A stretch of 64,000 nucleotides of DNA, from NCBI RefSeq assembly GCF_024189315.1, contig NZ_JAIZEO010000001.1:1364001-1428000 (forward strand), in the 5' to 3' direction. Under the pieces are notes generated by a model. That model ran no database searches, was not told where the DNA came from, and saw only the letters and a program-made list of their open reading frames with translations. Both the position numbers and the translations under genes were made by a program. This DNA is from Halobacillus sp. A5 (lineage in GTDB: Bacteria; Bacillota; Bacilli; Bacillales; Halobacillaceae). Below are positions 17,789 to 25,438 of the stretch, piece after piece; within the stretch, counting starts at the first letter, position 1, and each line of letters starts with the position of its first letter.

Positions 17789-17959
17789 ATGAATGATAAG
17801 AAAAAGCAGTATGCGGATGAGGGGAAAGATCGATTCGAACTGGACGTTGACAGAATGATTAATGAAGGAATGGCTGGAGGACGTCCTTTATCAGCCTATG
17901 GAAATGAGCAGATTGGAGAAGATCATCCCATCCCTAAACAGGAAAAAAATAAAAAATGA
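17789..17959 (+). CDS. Small charged hypothetical protein (56 aa)
   Basis: A hydrophilic 56-residue protein with DVDRMINEGMAGGRPLSAYG in the middle and a Lys-rich C-terminus. The start is taken at ATG 17789 behind GGAGGTGAG; the frame is open further upstream to 17738 without a ribosome site. The (M/L)INEG-x-AGG pattern recurs in short Bacillaceae proteins (from memory), none with a known function. Single plus-strand gene between yheB and a convergent repressor gene. Confidence 0.65.
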   Translation: MNDKKKQYADEGKDRFELDVDRMINEGMAGGRPLSAYGNEQIGEDHPIPKQEKNKK

Positions 17960-18000
17960 AGCAGTACTGCAACTTTAGACCGCTGTAAAAATTTCAAAAA

Positions 18001-18037
18001 ATGCTTGCAGAGACTCCCCCGTGTTCTCTGCAAGCAT
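18001..18037. terminator. Convergent hairpin between the small gene and the CsoR-family gene
   Basis: A 13-bp perfect stem ATGCTTGCAGAGA/TCTCTGCAAGCAT with an 11-base loop. It lacks a long T-run on either side, so efficiency is uncertain. Confidence 0.65.
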
Positions 18038-18064
18038 AGTGAAACCATGATTAAGGTTCACTAA

Positions 18065-18346
18065 TCAGCGGCTTTTTACTATCATATTTACGGCTTCGTT
18101 TATAAGTTCCTCTGCAGATTCGCCATCTTCCTGCGCCTCTTTAATGCATGTTTCCAAGTTTTTAGCTACAATATACCCAATGGCACGGTCCATCGCTGAA
18201 CGAGCGGCCGAAAGCTGGGTAATTACATCCTTACAGTCCTTATCTTCTTCCATCATTTTCAGTACACCGCGTACTTGACCTTCAATTCGTTTGAGCCGAT
18301 TTTTTGTTTCTTGAGGATATACATATTTTTTTTTCACATTATCCAT
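18065..18346 (-). CDS. CsoR/FrmR-family repressor, CstR-like (DUF156)
   Basis: A 93-residue all-helical repressor of the CsoR/RcnR/FrmR family. Copper-sensing CsoR uses Cys-His-Cys; here the positions read Cys38, Asn63, Cys67 (KDCKDV and AKNLETC), so the copper-binding His is missing. A pair of Cys 29 residues apart without that His is what the persulfide sensor CstR has, so sulfur sensing is more likely than copper. No rhodanese, persulfide dioxygenase or copper pump gene is adjacent; the target is unknown. Confidence 0.82.
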   Translation of the reverse strand: MDNVKKKYVYPQETKNRLKRIEGQVRGVLKMMEEDKDCKDVITQLSAARSAMDRAIGYIVAKNLETCIKEAQEDGESAEELINEAVNMIVKSR

Positions 18347-18466
18347 TACATTTTCCTCCTATCTCAATTAACAAGCTGTCTGTAATGTATTTTTAAAATG
18401 ATAAAGTTTTATTTCATACTTTATATTATCATAATAGTAAATCCACTATGAAAAAGGAAGTTTTCA

Positions 18467-19366
18467 ATGTCCTACATTAATCGATTAAGAGAAACTTATT
18501 CTACATTGTTTGTTCATCAGCCTGGCGAAAGCTGGCCGTCTAAGGACTTCCGCCTGTTTAGGACCAGTGATGATGAGATCATTGGTATCGCTTCATATGA
18601 ACTTTCCGATAGAGAATATTCTTTATTAGCTGCTTTTCTAAAGCCTGTGGATAAATATGAAGTGGATTTAACAAATAAAGATTTGAAATGGAAAAATTTC
18701 ATTAACGGCCAGCAGCAGGAGTTACATTTAGATGCCCCCCCTTATAAGATAAGATTTATTTTCTTTTCCGTCTCAGATCCTGCTTTAGAGCCTGAAACTT
18801 TTCGAGAAGCTCTGCAGGCGTTCTTTCCCGCAGAGATGCCGCTCATCTGGATAAGCAGCAGTGAAGGAATAATTATTGAAGAATTCTTTGATTCTGATCA
18901 GGAACCTATTTCTTTAGAGAATGTAATTGATGTATTAATGAGTGATTTTTACACGAAGCTGCGTTTTTACATAAGTGAAGAAGTAACTGACCTTGCAGCA
19001 GCGCAGCGCACCTACAAATGGGCTTACAAGTGTTTCTCGTTATCGAGTAAGTATCAGCTTGGTGAAACGGTAAGCTATCACCAGGTTCTTCCCTTCGTGT
19101 ATATTGACGGACTTTCAGAAAACGATTCCGCCTTGTTAAAAGAAACTGCACTTCACGAAGTAGAATCCGACAGAGATCTGCTCCGGACTATTAAAGTATT
19201 TCTGGAGTCCGGCTCCAATGCCAGCTTAGCTGCAAAGCTTCTATTTATGCACCGGAACAGTCTTCAGTACCGGGTGGATAAATTTATTGAGAAAACCGGA
19301 ATAGACATTAAGCAGTTTGAGCAGGGTCTCGTTGTCTACTTACTCTTACTGCAATTAAACCTGTAA
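18467..19366 (+). CDS. yxkF: PucR/CdaR-type HTH regulator YxkF
   Basis: A 299-residue protein with a C-terminal PucR-type helix-turn-helix (about 235-299): LLRTIKVFLESGSNASLAAK, then the recognition part LFMHRNSLQYRVDKFIEKTG. The N-terminal 230 residues resemble no domain I can name. It lies directly upstream of msmX, as yxkF does in B. subtilis, which supports the name. A 10-bp inverted repeat sits between its stop codon and the msmX promoter and could be its binding site. Effector unknown. Confidence 0.8.
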   Translation: MSYINRLRETYSTLFVHQPGESWPSKDFRLFRTSDDEIIGIASYELSDREYSLLAAFLKPVDKYEVDLTNKDLKWKNFINGQQQELHLDAPPYKIRFIFFSVSDPALEPETFREALQAFFPAEMPLIWISSSEGIIIEEFFDSDQEPISLENVIDVLMSDFYTKLRFYISEEVTDLAAAQRTYKWAYKCFSLSSKYQLGETVSYHQVLPFVYIDGLSENDSALLKETALHEVESDRDLLRTIKVFLESGSNASLAAKLLFMHRNSLQYRVDKFIEKTGIDIKQFEQGLVVYLLLLQLNL

Positions 19367-19372
19367 CCAGCA

Positions 19373-19402
19373 TGCACAAAGATTGTCAGAATTCTTTGTG
19401 CA
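19373..19402. promoter_or_regulatory. Inverted repeat upstream of the msmX promoter, possible regulator site
   Basis: TGCACAAAGA (19373-19382) and TCTTTGTGCA (19393-19402) form a perfect 10-bp inverted repeat with a ten-base spacer, ending nine bases before the -35 box. The right half (TTTGTGCA) recurs at the same distance before the second promoter at 20665. No T-run follows, so an operator is likelier than a yxkF terminator. Confidence 0.5.
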
Positions 19403-19411
19403 CTTTGTCCA

Positions 19412-19440
19412 TTTACCTTATCTCTAAACTTCGCTAGACT
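19412..19440 (+). promoter_or_regulatory. msmX promoter
   Basis: -35 TTTACC and -10 TAGACT separated by exactly 17 bases. The same boxes with the same spacing occur before the msmX remnant at 20682-20710, which supports their function. Confidence 0.65.
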
Positions 19441-19454
19441 GTAAATATACAAAA

Positions 19455-19469
19455 AGAAAGCGATTTCAA
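19455..19469 (-). promoter_or_regulatory. Candidate cre site (CcpA operator) before msmX
   Basis: On the minus strand TTGAAATCGCTTTCT fits the consensus WTGNAANCGNWNNCW at every fixed position. It lies just after the expected transcription start and before the ribosome site, a position where CcpA represses. CcpA control is known for sugar-transport genes; here it is inferred. Confidence 0.5.
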
Positions 19470-19486
19470 CAGAGGAGGAATTGTTA

Positions 19487-20584
19487 ATGGCAGAGTTAAA
19501 GTTGAATAATATCGAAAAAGTTTATGATAAAAATGTGAGAGCTGTAGATGATTTCAATCTACATATCGGAGATAAGGAGTTTGTAGTATTTGTAGGACCT
19601 TCCGGTTGTGGTAAATCAACTACACTACGTATGATCGCCGGTCTGGAAGAAATTACAGGTGGAGATTTCATAATTGATGAGAAGCGTATGAATGATGTAG
19701 CTCCAAAAGACCGCGACATTGCTATGGTGTTTCAGAACTATGCCCTTTATCCGCACATGAATGTTTATGACAATATGGCGTTTGGACTTAAACTGCGTAA
19801 AATGGATAAGAAAGAAATAGAGCAGCGTGTAAATAATGCAGCCCAGATCCTTGGACTCGAAGCATTATTAGACCGTAAACCGAAAGCGCTCTCAGGTGGT
19901 CAGCGTCAGCGTGTGGCTTTAGGACGTGCCATTGTACGTGATGCAAAAGTATTCTTAATGGATGAGCCGCTATCCAACTTAGACGCAAAGCTTCGTGTTC
20001 AAATGCGTGCAGAAATCCAAAAGCTTCACCAGCGTCTGCAGACCACAACCATCTACGTAACGCACGACCAGACAGAGGCGATGACAATGGCGACACGTCT
20101 TGTTGTTATGAAGGACGGGGTTATCCAGCAGGTTGGTGCTCCTAAAGAGGTATATGATAAGCCGGAAAATGTTTTTGTAGGTGGATTTATTGGTTCCCCT
20201 GCTATGAACTTCTTTAACGGTACTCTTGGTGAAGACCACGTCGAAGTTGATGGCGTAAAAATCGCTGTTCCTGAAGGCAAATTAAAAATATTACGCGAGC
20301 AGGATTATATCGGAAAAGATATTATTTTAGGTGTCAGGCCCGAAGATATGCATGATGAGCAGCTTTTCATTGATGCCAACCCAGATAAGAAGATTACAGC
20401 TGACATTGAAGTAGCTGAGCTGATGGGTGCTGAATCGTACCTCTACTCCCGTATTGGAGATCAAGAGTTTATCGCGCGTGTTGACTCTCGTTCAGATGTT
20501 CAAGGCGGCGACAAAATTGAAATGGCAATTGACATGAACAAAGTCCACTTCTTTGATGCTGAAAACGAACTGCGTATCCGTTAA
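19487..20584 (+). CDS. msmX: Multiple-sugar ABC transporter ATP-binding protein MsmX
   Basis: Shared cytoplasmic ATPase that energises several carbohydrate ABC importers whose own operons lack an ATPase. The 365-residue protein has Walker A GPSGCGKST, Q-loop FQNYALYPHM, signature LSGGQRQRVALGRA, Walker B VFLMDEPLSNLDAKLR and a C-terminal TOBE/OB domain (about 235-360), the MalK/UgpC layout. A TTG six bases earlier is in frame, but ATG 19487 is properly spaced after AGAGGAGG. Single gene with its own promoter, possible cre site and terminator; the regulator YxkF is upstream. Confidence 0.95.
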   Translation: MAELKLNNIEKVYDKNVRAVDDFNLHIGDKEFVVFVGPSGCGKSTTLRMIAGLEEITGGDFIIDEKRMNDVAPKDRDIAMVFQNYALYPHMNVYDNMAFGLKLRKMDKKEIEQRVNNAAQILGLEALLDRKPKALSGGQRQRVALGRAIVRDAKVFLMDEPLSNLDAKLRVQMRAEIQKLHQRLQTTTIYVTHDQTEAMTMATRLVVMKDGVIQQVGAPKEVYDKPENVFVGGFIGSPAMNFFNGTLGEDHVEVDGVKIAVPEGKLKILREQDYIGKDIILGVRPEDMHDEQLFIDANPDKKITADIEVAELMGAESYLYSRIGDQEFIARVDSRSDVQGGDKIEMAIDMNKVHFFDAENELRIR

Positions 20585-20597
20585 TAAACTCCCCCAG

Positions 20598-20627
20598 ACA
20601 CACGGCTTCGGCCGTGTGTTTTTTTAT
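20598..20627 (+). terminator. msmX terminator
   Basis: ACACACGGC-TTCG-GCCGTGTGT followed by seven Ts. Confidence 0.95.
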
Positions 20628-20664
20628 GCAAAGATAAGCATATTAACTAACTACTTTAGTAATG

Positions 20665-20710
20665 TTTGTGCAAATCATCCATTTACCTTCTCTCACCGCT
20701 TCTCTAGACT
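20665..20710 (+). promoter_or_regulatory. Second copy of the msmX promoter region
   Basis: TTTGTGCA (20665-20672), TTTACC (20682-20687) and TAGACT (20705-20710) repeat the msmX upstream region with identical spacing (9 and 17 bases) and share TCCATTTACCTT and CTAGACT. It precedes the remnant of an msmX-like gene, so it is a leftover of a duplicated unit. Confidence 0.7.
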
Positions 20711-20746
20711 AAAAAGATAGAATTTTCTAATAAATGGAGGGTGACT

Positions 20747-20871
20747 ATGGCTCAGTTCGTCTTAAATACGTGGTGAAGGTCGACAACGCTCAGGCTGATA
20801 GCTGGTCTCGAAGTGATCACTATACGGAGAGCTATTAATAGATAGAGTGCGTATGAACGACTTCCCTCCTA
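20747..20871 (+). pseudogene. Remnant of a second msmX-like ABC ATPase gene
   Basis: A perfect ribosome site (GGAGGGTGA) and ATG begin MAQFVLNTW then stop, aligning with the MsmX start MAELKLNNI. After a deletion and frame change, the sequence reads STTLRLIAGLEVIT (20774-20815), aligning with MsmX STTLRMIAGLEEIT after Walker A. After a further shift it reads GELLIDRVRMND (about 20825-20860), aligning with GDFIIDEKRMND. Three blocks in order, in three frames, with the promoter preserved, show a decayed paralogue reduced to about 125 bases. No functional product is expected. Confidence 0.8.
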
Positions 20872-20894
20872 CTTTATTCTTTAGACACAAAATA

Positions 20895-20922
20895 AAAAGA
20901 GAAAGGGCGCACCCTTTCTCCT
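20895..20922 (-). terminator. Terminator after the SASP gene
   Basis: GAGAAAGGG/CCCTTTCTC with a four-base loop, followed on the minus strand by TTTTTATTTT. Confidence 0.85.
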
Positions 20923-20934
20923 CATTCATTATAT

Positions 20935-21135
20935 TTACTTTTGTTGTCCACCGAACTGCTGTTCAGCCATTTGTACTAGACGCTTAGTGATTTCTCCACC
21001 TACAGAACCGTTAGAACGGGAAGTAGAATCAGCACCAAGCTGTACACCGAATTCTTGAGCGATTTCGTATTTCATTTGGTCTAGAGCTTGTTGTACACCA
21101 GGTACTACTAACTCGTTAGATCTGTTGTTAGCCAT
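20935..21135 (-). CDS. Alpha/beta-type small acid-soluble spore protein
   Basis: A 66-residue DNA-binding protein that coats and protects spore DNA. It contains both family signatures: the GPR protease site region [15 protein letters not shown] and the C-terminal [18 protein letters not shown]. Start ATG behind AGGAGGTGAG. The position after yheB parallels sspB (yheF) in B. subtilis. A sigma-G-like promoter lies 27 bases upstream of the start. Confidence 0.97.
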   Translation of the reverse strand: MANNRSNELVVPGVQQALDQMKYEIAQEFGVQLGADSTSRSNGSVGGEITKRLVQMAEQQFGGQQK

Positions 21136-21161
21136 GTTGTCTCACCTCCTGTGTATGATAG

Positions 21162-21191
21162 TAGTATGATCACGGTCTACATTTTTTATCA
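21162..21191 (-). promoter_or_regulatory. Sigma-G-type promoter of the SASP gene
   Basis: On the minus strand a -35-like TGATA (21191-21187) and a -10 CATACTA (21168-21162) are 18 bases apart. CATACTA matches the forespore sigma-G -10 consensus fully; the -35 is weaker. Forespore control is the norm for SASP genes. Confidence 0.6.
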
Positions 21192-21256
21192 CACAAATAA
21201 TTTGGTAATTAACGGTATTTTTCCTCCCGTCCATGGCTAACTATTTTTTCCGGCAA

Positions 21257-22645
21257 TTAAGAGTTTGGTTTTGTCATCGCTTTTGGATTAACGAACTCTT
21301 CAAATTGATCTTCTGTTAAAAGATTTAATTCCACCGCTGTTTCTTTTAGCGTTTGATCTTTTTCAAAAGCTGTTTTAGCAATTTTTGCAGCATTTTCATA
21401 GCCAATATGAGGATTAAGGGCCGTGACGAGCATAAGAGAATCGCGCAAATATTTCTCAATCTGCTCGTGGTTCGGTTCTAATCCACTTACACAGCGCTCA
21501 TCAAAGGAAACAATGCTGTCAGCTAATAGCTGCGCAGACTGTAAGAAATTATAAGCAATTACGGGCTTAAAAACATTTAATTCAAAATTCCCCTGACTGG
21601 CTGCAAACCCAATCGCAGCGTCATTCCCCATTACCTGCGCTGCAACCATAGTAATCGCTTCACTTTGAGTTGGATTTACTTTTCCAGGCATAATCGAGCT
21701 GCCGGGTTCATTGGCAGGGATCGTTACTTCGCCTATTCCACAGCGCGGTCCGCTCGCAAGCCAGCGTACATCGTTTGCAATTTTCATGACATCAGCAGCA
21801 AGTGCTTTAACAGCTCCATGGGTGTGTACAAGTTCATCATGGGAAGTTAATGCATGAAATTTGTTTGGAGCGGAAATAAATGAATTGTCCGTTTCCTCAT
21901 TAATATATTTTACGACCTTTTCAGAGAAATCAATATGGGCATTTAATCCAGTGCCGACAGCTGTGCCTCCGATAGCCAGCTCTTTTACATAATTCGTGCT
22001 TTCCTCTAACATTTTCTCAGTCTTTTCAAGCATACGATGCCAGCCGCTGATCTCCTGTCCTAAAGTAAGCGGAGTTGCATCCTGCAGATGAGTACGTCCG
22101 ATTTTCACAATATCGTTAAACGCTTCCATTTTTTCTTTTAACGTCTGCTTAAATTGTGCAACAGCCGGTAAGAGGACATCTTCTACTTTTCTCACAGAAG
22201 CCACATGCATAGCCGTTGGGTACGTATCATTGGAACTTTGAGATTTATTCACGTCATCGTTTGGATGCAGACGCGTGTCGCTTCCTTTTTCCTGAAGCCA
22301 TTTATTTCCAACGTTGGCGATGACTTCGTTCACATTCATATTTGATTGTGTACCGCTGCCCGTCTGCCATACGACTAACGGAAAGTGCTCGGCTAATTCA
22401 CCCTTTAAAATCAGATCTGCTGCATAACCTATAGCTTGAGCCTTCTCTTCATCTAATAAACCCAGCTCAGCATTAGCTCTGGCCGCACTCTTTTTCAAAA
22501 TTGCAAAGCCCTCAATTACTTCAACCGGCATTTTTTCCTGGCCAATCGGAAAGTTTTCCTTACTTCGCTGCGTCTGTGCTGCCCAATACTTATCACTTGG
22601 AACTTTAATTTCACCTAAAGTGTCTCTTTCAATACGATAATCCAT
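21257..22645 (-). CDS. fumC: Fumarate hydratase, class II
   Basis: TCA-cycle enzyme interconverting fumarate and malate, cytoplasmic homotetramer. The 462-residue protein shows the fumarase/aspartase signature [13 protein letters not shown], the segment [14 protein letters not shown] and the [14 protein letters not shown] active-site region. The length equals the Bacillus CitG norm when started at ATG 22645 behind GAAAGGAAGG; the earlier in-frame codon at 22663 overlaps that ribosome site. Monocistronic here; downstream is the SASP promoter. Confidence 0.97.
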   Translation of the reverse strand: MDYRIERDTLGEIKVPSDKYWAAQTQRSKENFPIGQEKMPVEVIEGFAILKKSAARANAELGLLDEEKAQAIGYAADLILKGELAEHFPLVVWQTGSGTQSNMNVNEVIANVGNKWLQEKGSDTRLHPNDDVNKSQSSNDTYPTAMHVASVRKVEDVLLPAVAQFKQTLKEKMEAFNDIVKIGRTHLQDATPLTLGQEISGWHRMLEKTEKMLEESTNYVKELAIGGTAVGTGLNAHIDFSEKVVKYINEETDNSFISAPNKFHALTSHDELVHTHGAVKALAADVMKIANDVRWLASGPRCGIGEVTIPANEPGSSIMPGKVNPTQSEAITMVAAQVMGNDAAIGFAASQGNFELNVFKPVIAYNFLQSAQLLADSIVSFDERCVSGLEPNHEQIEKYLRDSLMLVTALNPHIGYENAAKIAKTAFEKDQTLKETAVELNLLTEDQFEEFVNPKAMTKPNS

Positions 22646-22800
22646 ACAGATCCTTCCTTTCACATGAACTTAAACTCCACCTCTAATTGTATCAATATTC
22701 TAATAAACAATCGATAAGCTTACATGTAAACTTGTCGAAAAATAAATAATCAGAGTATTTACATTATTCAAACTTTGTAGTAATATGGGGTTAACTTAAA

Positions 22801-22935
22801 GAAAGGAGGCAGAAACAGAAGAGTTTTACATATTCCTTTTAAGGAGGGCTGGAGAACTTTAAACTGTTTTTGCTTGATCTTTTTAAAAAAAGGGTAAATG
22901 GTTAAAAAAGAGCCTTCTTGCAAAGGCTCTTTTTT
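22801..22935 (+). promoter_or_regulatory. Leader with two ribosome-site-like motifs and an attenuator-like hairpin
   Basis: GAAAGGAGG (22801) and AAGGAGGG (22841) look like ribosome sites but have no ATG, GTG or well-spaced TTG after them. After the second, the frame CTG 22864 onward encodes LFLLDLFKKRVNG then stops. Next comes a hairpin AAAAAAGAGCCTT/AAGGCTCTTTTTT (22904-22935), a typical terminator, placed only about 20 bases before the next ATG. It could be an attenuator or the end of a small upstream transcript. Confidence 0.4.
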
Positions 22936-22955
22936 ATGAGGCAAGGAGGTATATC

Positions 22956-23867
22956 ATGCCAAATGTATGGACTCATATTTTATTTGCTGAGGATATTTGT
23001 ATGAATATTGGAAGGAACGATCTTCTTGAAGCAAGTGAAACATTTCTTTATTTAGGTGCTCAAGGACCCGACCCATTTTTTTATTATAATTTCTGGCCAA
23101 TGGGAAATGATCATGGGGTTAATGACCTTGGTCTGCAATTACATAAAGAAAAATGCGGAGATTTTTTGTTGGAACTGATTGAGAACGGAAGATTTTTAAA
23201 AAACCGTAAGCAGGCTTATATTCTCGGCTTCGTCAGTCATCACATCTTAGATCGAATCACGCATCCCTATGTGCATTATAAGTCTGGCTATGAGGGAAAT
23301 AAACATCAGGAATTAGAGGTGGCGATTGATACATTGATGCTCAGTAAACATCGGCATGTACAAACGTGGAAAACAACGGTTTCTCCCCTTATTCGTTTAA
23401 GGAGAATAGAGAGAAAAGAAGTCGCGACAATGCTTGAGCCGTCCATTAACAATCATTACTCACCAGAAAGCCTGCCAAAGCATTTCATTGAAAAGTCTTT
23501 TAAACATATGGCCGCAGCCCAGCGAATTTTATTTGATCCGTTTGGGTGGAAGAACAAATGGTTTGGACCTCTAGTTTCTTCTTTTTCGCATCAGCCAATT
23601 GCTGATCAGGTCGATTACTTGAATAGCAAGGGTGAAACCTGGCATCACTCAGCGACTTTCGAACGTCGTACAGAATCATTCGAAGATCTATACAATCAGG
23701 CCAAAGAGGAAGCCTCAGCACTATTTGCTTTAATATTAGACTACTGGTCAAAAGAAGAGGAAAAGACACGTAAGGAAATAGAAAACGTGGTTCAGAATAT
23801 TTCTTATGATACAGGTACACCGTTAATCCAAAACCACGATAATTTTTATAGTGAACCTATAGTTTAA
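22956..23867 (+). CDS. Zinc-dependent phospholipase C domain protein
   Basis: A 303-residue protein of the zinc-dependent PLC/S1-P1-like all-helical fold. Potential metal ligands are the N-terminal Trp/His (MPNVWTHILFAEDI), GAQGPDPFFYYNF, the HHILDRITHPYVHY cluster at about 108-121 and HQELEVAIDTLM. There is no signal peptide, unlike secreted bacterial phospholipases, so it probably acts in the cytoplasm; the substrate is unknown. Preceded by AAGGAGGTAT and a terminator-like hairpin. Confidence 0.82.
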   Translation: MPNVWTHILFAEDICMNIGRNDLLEASETFLYLGAQGPDPFFYYNFWPMGNDHGVNDLGLQLHKEKCGDFLLELIENGRFLKNRKQAYILGFVSHHILDRITHPYVHYKSGYEGNKHQELEVAIDTLMLSKHRHVQTWKTTVSPLIRLRRIERKEVATMLEPSINNHYSPESLPKHFIEKSFKHMAAAQRILFDPFGWKNKWFGPLVSSFSHQPIADQVDYLNSKGETWHHSATFERRTESFEDLYNQAKEEASALFALILDYWSKEEEKTRKEIENVVQNISYDTGTPLIQNHDNFYSEPIV

Positions 23868-23870
23868 ACG

Positions 23871-23892
23871 AAGCAGGCAGCTTTGCCTGCTT
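23871..23892 (+). terminator. Terminator after the PLC-like gene
   Basis: AAGCAGGC/GCCTGCTT with a six-base loop and a short T-run. Confidence 0.75.
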
Positions 23893-23937
23893 TCATGTTC
23901 TCTCATACCATGCTGGAGAGAGCGGATCTTTGTTTAT

Positions 23938-24009
23938 ATCCGCGGAAGTGAGAATTTATCCGCGATTCAGTGTGAACAGAGGTTGAACGAGCCGCAACTG
24001 CTCGCGGAT
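23938..24009. repeat. Short ATCCGCG repeat cluster
   Basis: ATCCGCG occurs at 23938 and 23958, exactly 20 bases apart and both preceded by TTAT/TTTAT, with an inverted copy CGCGGAT at 24003-24009. Comparable TTTATCCGCG strings are scattered in Bacillaceae intergenic DNA (from memory). Too few units and no spacers of the right kind for CRISPR. Confidence 0.45.
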
Positions 24010-24043
24010 TCAAATCGAGAAATCATAAGAAAATACCATGAAT

Positions 24044-25339
24044 TTAAGTTTTAATAACAGTTTTATGTGCCGCATCTGTCTGTTCTCTTGCCTCTTCTCT
24101 GCCCTTGTTAACGTCAACAAACTTAAGAAGTACAATCCCTGCAATAAAAAACACAATAAGCGATAGTATCCCGAGGCGGCTGGATCCCGTCAACTGTCCG
24201 ACTATGGCAAAAGCAAAAGGACCGAAGATTGCAGAGAATTTTGCAGAAATCCCATAAAACCCAAAAAATTCAGCATGTCGGTCTGCCGGCACCATTTTTC
24301 CATATATGGAGCGGCTTAGCGATTGAGCTCCGCCCTGCACAAGCCCTACACAAATGGCTAGCAAATAAAAATGCAGAGCCGACGTCATGAAATAACCTAG
24401 AGCTACAATACCAAGGTAAACGTATAGTGAAATCGTCAATGCTTTCTTAGCCGTAATTTTTCCGGCTAAGTAACCAAAAAAGAAAGTACAGGGAATCCCG
24501 ACGAATTGTGTAATGAGCAAGGCTATAATTAAAGAGTTACTATCTATCCCTATGTCCCTTCCATAGATCGTTGCCATTTTAATGATGGTGGAGATTCCAT
24601 CGTTATACAGCCAGTAAGCAGCTAAAAACAATAACAGCTGCTTGTATTTTTTTATTTCTTTAAAGGTCATTCCTACACGTCTGAAACCAACTCTTACATA
24701 AGAATGGTTCCTCTCAATCTTCTGTTTCTTCTCTTCTTTTATATTCTTAAACAGCGGAATGGAAAAAATAAGCCACCAAATGCCTACAGAAATGAAAGCA
24801 AGCTGTGTTCCTGCCACTGTATCCGGCAGTCCAAACCATTCATATTTGAGAATCATCAATAAATTTACAGCTAATAAAATGCCGCCTCCGATATAACCAA
24901 ATGCAAAACCAAAAGATGAAACTTTATCGATGTTCTCCTCATCAGCTACTTCAGGCAGAAAAGCATCATAAAAGGCATTTCCTCCTGAAAATCCTATTGT
25001 GCCTAAGATGAGCAGCAGAGAGGCCAGTAAGTAATCTCCTTCCCCCACAAAAGCAAGAAGAACACTTGCAATCATACCCATAAATGCGAAGAACATAAGA
25101 AATTTTTTCTTTGCCGCCGAGAAATCACTTATCGCTCCTAATACGGGTGCTAATATAGCTACGATTAAAACGGCAAGAGATTGGGAATAGCCCCAGTAGC
25201 TCGCCGCCAGTGACTCATCAAGACCTTTAGCAGCGACATCATAGTAAAATACAGGGAGAACAGCGGCCATAATAGTGGTCGCAAAGGCAGAATTACCAAC
25301 ATCATATAAAATCCAGCTCAATTCCTGTTTCTTTTTCAT
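24044..25339 (-). CDS. UMF1-family MFS transporter
   Basis: A 431-residue, 12-helix major facilitator of the UMF1 (YxiO/Atg22-like) group. It opens with the characteristic SWILYDVGNSAFATTIMAAV, and the helix-2/3 loop reads APVLGAISDFSAAKKKFLMF. Atg22-type members export amino acids in fungi; bacterial substrates are unknown. ATG 25339 behind GGGGGAAG is preferred over an in-frame TTG at 25360. Single gene, divergent from the following NAD(P)-binding protein gene. Confidence 0.85.
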   Translation of the reverse strand: MKKKQELSWILYDVGNSAFATTIMAAVLPVFYYDVAAKGLDESLAASYWGYSQSLAVLIVAILAPVLGAISDFSAAKKKFLMFFAFMGMIASVLLAFVGEGDYLLASLLLILGTIGFSGGNAFYDAFLPEVADEENIDKVSSFGFAFGYIGGGILLAVNLLMILKYEWFGLPDTVAGTQLAFISVGIWWLIFSIPLFKNIKEEKKQKIERNHSYVRVGFRRVGMTFKEIKKYKQLLLFLAAYWLYNDGISTIIKMATIYGRDIGIDSNSLIIALLITQFVGIPCTFFFGYLAGKITAKKALTISLYVYLGIVALGYFMTSALHFYLLAICVGLVQGGAQSLSRSIYGKMVPADRHAEFFGFYGISAKFSAIFGPFAFAIVGQLTGSSRLGILSLIVFFIAGIVLLKFVDVNKGREEAREQTDAAHKTVIKT

Positions 25340-25438
25340 TTGCTTCCCCCATTCCAACACCTTACTATTAGCTTAGCAAAAGACCGCAGAATATAGATCA
25401 ATTTTATAAAATAATTACAAGTCAGGAGATGCTTTTAA

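Noticed and set aside
18065-18346. Copper-sensing CsoR
   Set aside because: The His ligand is Asn63 and no copper transporter gene adjoins.
20734-20838. 34-codon open frame starting ATGGAGGGTGAC
   Set aside because: No ribosome site; it is an out-of-frame reading of the msmX remnant, whose real alignment is in the other frames.
23938-24009. CRISPR-like array of ATCCGCG repeats
   Set aside because: Repeats are 7 bases, only three copies, one inverted, and no cas genes are nearby.
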